Part shown: positions 37,583-45,472 of the stretch, in pieces
Layout: each line of letters opens with the position of its first letter
How positions within the stretch are numbered: position 1 is the stretch's first letter
DNA from: an uncultured Schlesneria sp.
Lineage (GTDB): Bacteria; Planctomycetota; Planctomycetia; Planctomycetales; Planctomycetaceae
Direction: 5' to 3'
Length of the DNA stretch: 45,472 nt
Assembly: GCA_903871875.1 (NCBI GenBank)
Contig: CAIQIR010000118.1
Coordinates: forward strand, 1 to 45,472
Made by a program: the position numbers and the translations under genes
The notes under the pieces: model-generated
What the model was told of the DNA's origin: nothing
Database searches by the model: none
Seen by the model: only the letters and a program-made list of their open reading frames with translations

Positions 37583-38739
37583 TGTTGAAAGTAGTTGATG
37601 CTGTCGTTGAAATTCCGCAGGACGCGGTCACTCGCCGCGAAAGCCTTTCCCTGGAACGCGACCCCAAGGTTCCCGAGGACGACCCTTACGCCCAGCGGAC
37701 GATCGGAGGCATCTTCGGCCGTTTGGACCATGATCGCTTTTTAATTTCCAGCGACAAACGATCGTTCGACACCTTTTTCCCGACGACAATTCGGGGAACA
37801 ATTCGCACGCAATACGAAACGGGCATTGATGCTCTGACCGCGCTGCTCTGCGAACAGATCGGTCTACCGCGCCCCCTGAGGCTGTGGACGGCCGAGAACT
37901 TCTGCCGTGAATCATTGGAACGGCTGAAGATCAAACTTAACGGCCAAATCGAATTCGCAACTTACCACTGCGTCGACGACTTTCGACAGGTGACAGCAAG
38001 CGACGTCGTTTTGTATCTGCATTTCAATCGGTACGACCCCGCCTCGCGTCAGACGATCGAGGAGATCAAGCAGCAAACCGGGGCGACGGTGATTGAGGAT
38101 TTCGTTCAAGCACCGCTGAATATCGCCCAGTTTACGGGGGATTTTGCTTTCAACAGTTTGCGAAAATTCAGCAGTCTGGACGTGGCGATCGCTTATCAGC
38201 GAGATCGACGGGTTCAGCAAAAGCCACAGCCGGACGAAAGTCGTTATCGACTGCTGCGCAAACAGGCGGAACTTGTGCGATCACAGTTTCTGGATCGTCC
38301 TTCGGCAGAACTGGAACAGGGACATTTGAAACTGGTTCGCGAATCCGATGCGGCACTGGCCGTCCCTGGAATTGCCTTCGCCCATCCCAGTGAAATCGAA
38401 CGGGCGACAGCCTTTGATTTCCAGACGGCTCAGCAGCTGCGACGTGCTAACTACGCCCGATTGGCTGCAGCTCTACATGGCCAAACTCCCGAAATCACGA
38501 CTCAACCGGGAGACTATATGTACCTGATGGTGACCACACCGCACCGCGATCGATTCCGCGCGGACCTGTTTGCTCAACGCATTTTTCCGGTCATCCATTG
38601 GGCCGATTCGGCCAGCGACACGGCGCGAACCGGGCTAAGCCTGCATATCGATCAGCGGTATTCGCCTGCCGATATGGACCGAGTCGCAGCCGTTATGCGG
38701 AACACCCGAGACCTGCTTCGGAAGCCCGACATCCGCTGA
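37579..38739 (+). CDS. Divergent DegT/DnrJ-like aminotransferase homologue
   Basis: A 386-residue protein that looks like a distant PLP-dependent DegT/DnrJ/EryC1 family member. Support: VIEDFVQAPL (residues 171-180), where Asp 174 fits the PLP-nitrogen ligand, then GDFAFNSLRKFSSLD, where Lys 196 fits the PLP lysine, and a C-terminal family-like block (LSLHIDQRYSPADMDRVAAVMR). The N-terminal substrate/phosphate-binding motif (GTSAL type) is not recognisable; a TGIDALTALL stretch is at about the right place. It overlaps the fused dehydrogenase by 4 nt, so the two are coupled. It may aminate a keto-sugar made by its partner, or may have lost activity. Moderate confidence in the family, low in function. 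Confidence 0.65.
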   Translation: MMLKVVDAVVEIPQDAVTRRESLSLERDPKVPEDDPYAQRTIGGIFGRLDHDRFLISSDKRSFDTFFPTTIRGTIRTQYETGIDALTALLCEQIGLPRPLRLWTAENFCRESLERLKIKLNGQIEFATYHCVDDFRQVTASDVVLYLHFNRYDPASRQTIEEIKQQTGATVIEDFVQAPLNIAQFTGDFAFNSLRKFSSLDVAIAYQRDRRVQQKPQPDESRYRLLRKQAELVRSQFLDRPSAELEQGHLKLVRESDAALAVPGIAFAHPSEIERATAFDFQTAQQLRRANYARLAAALHGQTPEITTQPGDYMYLMVTTPHRDRFRADLFAQRIFPVIHWADSASDTARTGLSLHIDQRYSPADMDRVAAVMRNTRDLLRKPDIR

Positions 38740-38789
38740 AACAACGGTGGAAAGCCCGGTTTAGTCCGTTTGTGCCGGGGTATACCAGG

Positions 38790-38820
38790 GTCAGATTGCC
38801 ACTCGACGGCTGAATCTGAC
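38790..38820. promoter_or_regulatory. Dyad upstream of glnA promoter
   Basis: GTCAGATT (38790-38797) and AATCTGAC (38813-38820) are perfect 8-bp arms; inside, GCC and GGC add three more pairs with a two-base bulge. Centre is ~60 bp before the expected sigma-54 start site, a usual place for an activator dyad. It could instead be the 3' hairpin of the DegT-like gene's transcript; no T-run follows. Confidence 0.45.
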
Positions 38821-38838
38821 AGCCGGCAACTTGCTCAG

Positions 38839-38854
38839 CGGCATCCGGTTTGCA
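38839..38854 (+). promoter_or_regulatory. Candidate sigma-54 promoter of glnA
   Basis: CGGCATCCGGTTTGCA fits the -24/-12 pattern (TGGCACG-N4-TTGCA): GG at 38840-38841 and GC at 38852-38853, with the required 12-base offset and the GGCA and TTGCA cores intact. Predicted start is near 38865, giving a ~50-nt leader. glnA is a classic sigma-54 target. Confidence 0.5.
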
Positions 38855-38914
38855 TATGGTGACTACTGATTCTTTGACTTTAAGAACCCGCGAACGCTCT
38901 GCGGAGACGCTCTT

Positions 38915-40336
38915 GTGCATGTGATGACCCCTCGTGAAGTTTTGGCATTGTGCCGGCAGAAAGACCTGCGGGCCGTGGACCTGCGGTTCATGGATTTCCC
39001 GGGCACCCAAAAGCATTTCACGGTCCCCGTGACCGCCCTGACAGAGAAGAGTTTTGAAGAGGGCTTCAGTTTCGACGGCTCGTCGATTCGCGGTTGGCAG
39101 TCGATTAATGAAAGCGACATGCTGGTCGTTCCTGCCGCCGGAACAGCGTTTGTCGATCCGTTCATGTCTCAGACATTGGTCATGACCTGCAACATTCAAG
39201 ATCCGATCACGCGCGAGGACTATGCCAAAGATCCGCGCAATGTTGCCCGCAAAGCAGAAAACTACATGAAAATGACCGGACTGGCCGACACGGCCCAGTT
39301 CGGCCCCGAGGCCGAGTTCTTCGTTTTCGACGACGTCCGTTTCGATCAAAACGAACACGAGGCCTACTATCACGTGGATAGTATCGAGGGGCAGTGGAAT
39401 CGCGGACGTCGCGAACCAGCCGGCAACAGCGGTTATAAAATCCGACATAAGGAAGGGTATTTCCCAGTTCCGCCGACCGATACCCTGCAAGGCGTCCGCA
39501 CAGAAATGATGCTGATGCTGCAAGATTGTGGTGTCGAAGTCGAAGCGCAGCATCACGAAGTCGCCACCGGCGGCCAGTGCGAAATCGACATGAAGTATGC
39601 ACCGCTGGTGAAAACCGCCGATAATCTGCTGCTCTACAAATACATCGTGAAAAACGTGGCCGCTCGACATGGCAAGTCGGCGACCTTTATGCCGAAGCCA
39701 CTGTGGAACGACAACGGTTCTGGACTGCATCTGCACTTTTCACTCTGGAAGAACGGCACGAACCTGTTTGCCGGATCCGGATACGCGGGTCTCTCCGATA
39801 TCGCGATGCACGCGATCGGTGGCATCCTGCGGCACGCCCCCGCCCTGATGGCGATCTGCTGTCCGACGACCAACAGTTACAAACGGCTGATTGCCGGATT
39901 TGAAGCCCCGATCAACCTGACCTACAGCAGCCGAAACCGATCGGCCGCGATCCGCATTCCCGTTCATACCCCGCTTCCCGAAAGCAAGCGGTTTGAATTC
40001 CGCTGTCCCGATTCCTCGTCGAATGGATACCTGGCCATGTCGGCCATGTTGATGGCGGCCATTGATGGCATCCAACGTCGGATCGACCCCGGTCGTCCGT
40101 TGGACAAAGACATCTATGATCTGGCCCCGGAAGAATTGAAGGATGTCCCGCGAACACCCAATTCGCTGGAAGAATCGTTGACCGCGCTGCGACGCGATCA
40201 CGAATTCCTGCTGCGGGGCGATGTCTTTACCGAAGACGTCATTGATACGTGGATCTGGTACAAGACCGAAAAAGAAGTCGACGCCTTGCGCCAACGACCC
40301 CATCCGTACGAGTTCGCGATGTATTACGACATCTGA
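38915..40336 (+). CDS. glnA: Glutamine synthetase type I
   Basis: Dodecameric cytosolic enzyme that makes glutamine from glutamate, ammonia and ATP; 473 residues, the normal GSI length. Visible signatures: SFEEGFSFDGSSIRGW near the start, FGPEAEFFVFD, GGQCEIDMKYAPL, KPLWNDNGSGLHLHFSLW with the metal-binding His residues, and NRSAAIRIP. Tyr 401 in DIYDLAPEE matches the adenylylated tyrosine of GSI-beta enzymes, so control by a GlnE-type adenylyltransferase is likely. Start is the GTG at 38915 with GGAG eight bases upstream; the ATG three codons on (38924) is less well placed. A sigma-54-like promoter and an upstream dyad precede it. It converges with the EF-hand/LCCL gene, 156 bp away. Confidence 0.97.
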   Translation: MHVMTPREVLALCRQKDLRAVDLRFMDFPGTQKHFTVPVTALTEKSFEEGFSFDGSSIRGWQSINESDMLVVPAAGTAFVDPFMSQTLVMTCNIQDPITREDYAKDPRNVARKAENYMKMTGLADTAQFGPEAEFFVFDDVRFDQNEHEAYYHVDSIEGQWNRGRREPAGNSGYKIRHKEGYFPVPPTDTLQGVRTEMMLMLQDCGVEVEAQHHEVATGGQCEIDMKYAPLVKTADNLLLYKYIVKNVAARHGKSATFMPKPLWNDNGSGLHLHFSLWKNGTNLFAGSGYAGLSDIAMHAIGGILRHAPALMAICCPTTNSYKRLIAGFEAPINLTYSSRNRSAAIRIPVHTPLPESKRFEFRCPDSSSNGYLAMSAMLMAAIDGIQRRIDPGRPLDKDIYDLAPEELKDVPRTPNSLEESLTALRRDHEFLLRGDVFTEDVIDTWIWYKTEKEVDALRQRPHPYEFAMYYDI

Positions 40337-40492
40337 CCAGACGAAGCGGGCTTAAGATTGCCCCGTGTGCCCGACTTGAAGCCAGTGGAGCAAAGCTCGA
40401 GCAGTTCCCTCAAGATCAGGCGCCTGCGTTCTGCTTTTATAATGTGGACGGCAATACCGTTCAGCGGTCATCCGTTTCAGGAGCCCGCTATT

Positions 40493-41302
40493 TCACGGCG
40501 ATTTGAAGATGAAGGCGGGCCCCACTTCTTTTCGGTCAACGCTCGTGACCCCGTTCTTCACTGAACCAGCGAATTCGTTCGCGGGGGCAACGATGGTGGC
40601 AACGACAGTGCCCGTGGCGCCGTCCTTCATCACACCGGCGTGAACTGCGGCCGCGGCCAGATCACTGTCAGTGGCATAGGGGTTCGAACCCCAGACACCG
40701 CCGCTCGTTTTGCCCGTGATCGTAAACGTGAAACTCTCGTTCACTTTCCCGTTGTATTCAATCAGATTGACCGGAGCCGATTTCTCTTTCGAATCGGTCG
40801 TGGCTGCCGCGGGCGTTGTGGCTGTTGTTGCCACTGCGGGACCCTTCACAATCAGTTCCTGGGGCGTCAGGAACCCGTCGTGATTCTTGTCGAGCTTTCT
40901 GAACTCGGCAAATTTCGAGCGTTCCCATTCGTACAGACCGATCTGCCCATCGCCATTTTTGTCGCGTGATCGATAGGCCTCGGGCAGCACTGCGGTTCGA
41001 GATCGGCGTGTCTGGTTCGCTTCGCCGATGTAATACAGTTCATTCGGTGCCGTGTCGTCGTCGAAGTCTTTGCTCTCGACCCAGACAATCCGCAAGCGGT
41101 TGTTCGGTTTGACCTCAACCACTTCGACCAGATAGTTCTTTTTCTCAAACACGCCGACCAGCTTGTCTCCCTTTTTCAGCTTGGCGTCGGGTTCGACCTG
41201 CTTGCCGGCGATCAAGTTGACCGGAATCTCGTCCTTCGCCTGGACGAGATTCACGGTCAGAAACAGCAATACGCATCCGATACGGCATCGCCTGATGAAC
41301 AT
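40493..41302 (-). CDS. Secreted EF-hand and LCCL domain protein
   Basis: A 269-residue secreted protein with an unusual domain order. A signal peptide (residues ~1-22, VLLFLTVNLVQA) precedes a small beta-rich segment (about 44-92: KGDKLVGVFEKKNYLVEVVEV, RIVWVE) resembling Tudor/agenet-like folds. A pair of EF-hand loops follows, DKNGDGQIGLYE at 114-125 and DKNHDGFLTPQE at 138-149, so calcium binding is likely. After a Thr/Ala-rich linker (~155-172) residues ~185-268 match an LCCL domain: VWGSNPYATDSDLAAAAVHAG, then EFAGSVKNGVTSV. ATG at 41302 with GAGG four or five bases upstream. It starts 6 nt after the Gfo/Idh stop, so both are in one unit. Function unknown. Confidence 0.82.
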   Translation of the reverse strand: MFIRRCRIGCVLLFLTVNLVQAKDEIPVNLIAGKQVEPDAKLKKGDKLVGVFEKKNYLVEVVEVKPNNRLRIVWVESKDFDDDTAPNELYYIGEANQTRRSRTAVLPEAYRSRDKNGDGQIGLYEWERSKFAEFRKLDKNHDGFLTPQELIVKGPAVATTATTPAAATTDSKEKSAPVNLIEYNGKVNESFTFTITGKTSGGVWGSNPYATDSDLAAAAVHAGVMKDGATGTVVATIVAPANEFAGSVKNGVTSVDRKEVGPAFIFKSP

Positions 41303-41308
41303 GATACC

Positions 41309-42889
<1,581 letters not shown>

Positions 42890-43076
42890 GCAAGTCTCCT
42901 CGGTCTTGGGACGCGTGCGACGTTAATCGCATGGAATCTGGAAAATTATAACAGTCCTGCCACAAAAGAGGATCTTCATTTGTCGGCAGGAACAACTAAT
43001 TGGGAACTCGTAAACGGCAGGCAAAACACAGGCGGGATCGCAATTATTCGTCTTGGCGGTCGGTCGCCACACTTCG

Positions 43077-44315
43077 TTATCGCTCGACGTTTTTGCGTCG
43101 GTGAATCAGGACGGAAATGATCGCGTCCGCTCCGAACCATTTACCACTGGGCATCGATGCGATCGCCAGTAACGCCAGCATTTCGATCAGGACTTTATTG
43201 ACGATCAGATTGTGTTCGATACTGGGAATCTCCTGGATGCCTGGCCACGGCGGCACGGCCATGTAAAACATGGTCAGCAGCGCGGCACCGCCCAGAGCGG
43301 AAATCCGTGTAAACAGTCCCAGAATTAACAGCAGACCGAAGATCGTCAGCCCCCACATCGTGCGGGAGTTAATTCGACTCATTTCGGTCACGGCCTCGGG
43401 AACGGGGCCCAGCCCCAGTTGCTCGGCCGAGAGCAACTTGCTCGCATCTTCCTGCAGCTCTTTATCGAGCGTCTGGACCGGCCCCACCAGATTACGACGC
43501 GTTTTTTGTAAGTCGCTCCATTGGCGATCCAGATGATCCCATTGGAACTTCGTTTTGGCTTTGGCGTAATTGGTTTCGTAACGATCGATCAGTTCTTTGT
43601 AGTACTTGACCTCACCGACCACCACGACCAGGTCTTCGTCCCCTTCCTTCTTGGCCTTCTGGATAATCCCCGCGCGTTCGGGGTCGCCATTCAGCATCCC
43701 AGCCAGTCGTTCGCGGAACGACAACTTCGACGAGCGTACCGCGACGTCCTTGATCGCCTGAATCAGCTTGTCAAACGGCGCCGGGTCGGCCACTTTTTTC
43801 TGTTCGTCTTTCACCACTTCGATCAGCTTGGCCTGCTCGGTGGGCAACAGATGCAATTTTCCATCGACGATCAGTTTCTTGCCTTTCGCGTCGTACTTGA
43901 TCGCGTCTTTCATCACTCCAGCCGTCTTCGTCGCCTCGTCAAAATCAAAGTCGGGCGGCAATTCGGCCAACCCGGCACTGAAGCCGCCTTCGGGACCATC
44001 CAGCAAGCGATCAATCTGTGGTTTTTCGACGCCATAATGAGCGACAAAGCGGTCGCGCCAGCCGTCCCATTTGGCCGACATGGTGTCAAAATCGAGCCAC
44101 CGCAGATCATTCGGGTCACCTGTCATGGCGCGGAACGTGTTCCGTAGCGGTCCGGTGGAGTTCTTCAGGTAACCTTCCGCCGTCCAGGGAGCGGCGGTAC
44201 CACGAGTGCTGAGTTTCCACAGCCCTTCATAGAACAGATGCCACCCGATCGAGATCCGCAGGACAACCACCAAGGTCACGGCGAGCCATGAAATTCTACG
44301 CAAATCTGAAGGCAC
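43077..44315 (-). CDS. DoxX-family membrane protein with a large soluble insert
   Basis: A 412-residue membrane protein. Residues ~8-35 form the first DoxX helix (VTLVVVLRISIGWHLFYEGLWKLS); residues ~315-400 hold the others (TIFGLLLILGLFTRISALGGAALL, and IEMLALLAIASMPSGKWFG). Usual DoxX proteins are about 130-180 residues. The difference is a ~250-residue charged, mostly helical insert (for example KLIEVVKDEQKKV, DRLLDGPEGG) between helix 1 and the rest, probably on the outer side. GTG start at 44315, no clear ribosome site; it begins 24 nt after the apbE stop, so co-transcription with apbE is likely. The role of DoxX proteins is poorly defined; redox/quinone links have been proposed. Confidence 0.82.
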   Translation of the reverse strand: MPSDLRRISWLAVTLVVVLRISIGWHLFYEGLWKLSTRGTAAPWTAEGYLKNSTGPLRNTFRAMTGDPNDLRWLDFDTMSAKWDGWRDRFVAHYGVEKPQIDRLLDGPEGGFSAGLAELPPDFDFDEATKTAGVMKDAIKYDAKGKKLIVDGKLHLLPTEQAKLIEVVKDEQKKVADPAPFDKLIQAIKDVAVRSSKLSFRERLAGMLNGDPERAGIIQKAKKEGDEDLVVVVGEVKYYKELIDRYETNYAKAKTKFQWDHLDRQWSDLQKTRRNLVGPVQTLDKELQEDASKLLSAEQLGLGPVPEAVTEMSRINSRTMWGLTIFGLLLILGLFTRISALGGAALLTMFYMAVPPWPGIQEIPSIEHNLIVNKVLIEMLALLAIASMPSGKWFGADAIISVLIHRRKNVER

Positions 44316-44339
44316 TCGAGATCACTTTCATCTGAAGAC

Positions 44340-45413
44340 TCAGGTCGGGAACCACTTCTCGCCAGGAACATTGTGCAGGACTGGTTCCAACATCTGACCC
44401 TGCCTGGGCAACGGAAAAAAGATCGCGCCCACCGAAGCCGGCAGATTATCACAACATTTGAGACTCTTTTCGACTCCCAAAACGAAAAAAGCCGTGGAAA
44501 GTGCGTCGGCCATCGCCGCATCTGGTGCGATCACACTGACGGACAACAACGTTTCGACCGGCCAACCCGATCGCGGATCGAGAATATGACCGTACCGTTT
44601 CCCCTCATGACGGAACCACTGGACCGCGGTCCCGCTAGTGCCCAATGCCGCGTCTCGCAACAACAACGTCGCAAAGGGCTTGTCGGGTAATAACGGATTT
44701 CTGAGTCCCACCGGCCAGCCGTCATGCTCGGCATGGGTTCCGTGCGCACGAATACTGCTACGGCCTCCATGCACCAGCCAGTTGTCGACTCCGCGCGCCA
44801 GCATCGCCTCTGCCACGCGATCGACGGCGTAACCTTTGCCAATGGCCCCCAGATTGAACTCGATCTCTTCGCGCAAAAAGGCCACGGTCAGCTTCGACGG
44901 GTCAAATTCCACCTGCCTGATTCCGCCACAGGCCAAAGCGGCATCAATCTCGGCCGCGGTGGGAATCCGCGATTCCTGTCGGCATCTTCGCCACAGATTC
45001 ACGACAGCGCCGGCCGCCGGATCGAAGGCCCCTTCAGTGATATCGCTGAGCCATTTCCCGCGCACCAGCAATTCAAACAATTCCGCATCAACGGTCACGG
45101 GTTCCCGAAAGGCCTGACGATTGAGCTCGCTCAGAACGCTATCGGGCCGATAGACCGACAACTGCTGTTCCAGTTCATGCACCAGATCAAGGGCTGACGA
45201 CGCCGCATCCAACTGATCGGACGAGCGGTCTGGGTTCAGCATCACGTCAAAGTCACACGCCATCGCCGTGGTACGCAGCAACAAGGTCGGGCCACGTCCG
45301 GGAACCGGCTGCGCAATCAAATCATCGGCAAGACGGCCGCCGGCGCGCTCAACGATGTCGCGGACGGCACGGCCCGTGAGAAAATCACGACGGTTCGAAG
45401 CAGCATCGGACAT
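44340..45413 (-). CDS. apbE: FAD:protein FMN transferase
   Basis: ApbE-family enzyme that attaches FMN from FAD to a Thr/Ser of target redox proteins in the periplasm; 357 residues. N-terminus SNRRDFLTGRA resembles a Tat-type signal but lacks a strong hydrophobic core. Family motifs are present: EFNLGAIGKGYAVDRV with the flavin-binding Gly/Lys, DNWLVHGGRSS, GTSGTAVQWF with GHILDPRSGWP, and DALSTAFFVLG. In ApbE these supply the FAD and Mg sites. ATG at 45413; no good ribosome site. Directly followed by the DoxX gene. No target protein with an obvious flavinylation motif lies in the window. Confidence 0.93.
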   Translation of the reverse strand: MSDAASNRRDFLTGRAVRDIVERAGGRLADDLIAQPVPGRGPTLLLRTTAMACDFDVMLNPDRSSDQLDAASSALDLVHELEQQLSVYRPDSVLSELNRQAFREPVTVDAELFELLVRGKWLSDITEGAFDPAAGAVVNLWRRCRQESRIPTAAEIDAALACGGIRQVEFDPSKLTVAFLREEIEFNLGAIGKGYAVDRVAEAMLARGVDNWLVHGGRSSIRAHGTHAEHDGWPVGLRNPLLPDKPFATLLLRDAALGTSGTAVQWFRHEGKRYGHILDPRSGWPVETLLSVSVIAPDAAMADALSTAFFVLGVEKSLKCCDNLPASVGAIFFPLPRQGQMLEPVLHNVPGEKWFPT

Positions 45414-45433
45414 CTTGCAATTCGACTAATCTG

Positions 45434-45472
45434 CACATCTGGCAGGAACATCACATCTGGCAGGAACATCAC
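45434..45472. repeat. 18-bp tandem repeat at the window edge
   Basis: CACATCTGGCAGGAACAT occurs at 45434-45451 and 45452-45469 with no mismatch, and the next copy begins (CAC) at the window end. It lies ~20 bp upstream of the apbE start. The unit may extend beyond this window. Confidence 0.9.

Noticed and set aside
38693-39736. 347-residue open frame on minus opposite glnA
   Set aside because: glnA on plus explains the region fully; the frame lacks any domain pattern.

Overview
This window looks like chromosomal DNA of a planctomycete (order Planctomycetales, genus not assignable from sequence alone). The lineage call rests on family content: a PSD1 cytochrome c/DUF1549/LamG/DUF1553 protein paired with a Tat-exported DUF1501 protein, a secreted sulfatase, a Tat-exported Gfo/Idh/MocA oxidoreductase, a DoxX protein with a large insert, and a secreted EF-hand/LCCL protein. 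Base composition and codon use look even throughout. I see no transposase, phage gene, CRISPR array, tRNA or rRNA. Of 34 supported protein genes, 31 lie on the minus strand; only the block 35330-40336 is on plus.

Layout. (1) 205-7849, minus: PSD1/LamG protein, DUF1501 protein and an APC permease with two C-terminal Usp-like domains, in transcription order. (2) 7891-13308, minus: separate housekeeping genes (PyrD, a 73-residue exported protein, an HU protein with a good sigma-70-type promoter, a PH-domain membrane protein, a LOG-family protein, a small-multidrug-export-family membrane protein). A 977-bp gene-free stretch (10681-11657) inside this region carries a duplicated dyad and three further inverted repeats. 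(3) 13488-28819, minus: a complete 14-gene respiratory complex I operon in the order nuoA-B-C-D-E-F-G-H-I-J-K-L-M-N, with several overlapping junctions and all expected Fe-S ligands visible. (4) 29290-34957, minus: sulfatase, GT4-like glycosyltransferase, O-antigen ligase/polymerase-like protein and Wzx-like flippase. (5) 35330-38739, plus, divergent from the flippase: a two-domain dehydrogenase (MDR fused to Gfo/Idh/MocA) overlapping a divergent DegT-like aminotransferase homologue. (6) 38915-40336, plus: glutamine synthetase I with its adenylylation tyrosine, preceded by a candidate sigma-54 promoter and an upstream dyad. (7) 40493-45413, minus: ApbE, DoxX, Tat Gfo/Idh/MocA and EF-hand/LCCL protein, in transcription order.

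How they fit together. The nuo operon builds an NADH-oxidising proton-pumping complex, and ApbE may flavinylate a redox protein elsewhere. Blocks 4 and 5 together look like part of an envelope or exopolysaccharide locus: nucleotide-sugar modification (fused dehydrogenase plus DegT-like protein), glycosyl transfer, flipping and polymerisation or ligation. The most interesting unexplained items are the paired dyads at 11020/11094, the fused dehydrogenase with its odd DegT-like partner, the LCCL/EF-hand secreted protein, the DoxX protein with a soluble insert, and the sigma-54-like control region of glnA. I did not find a clearly new defence or mobile system.
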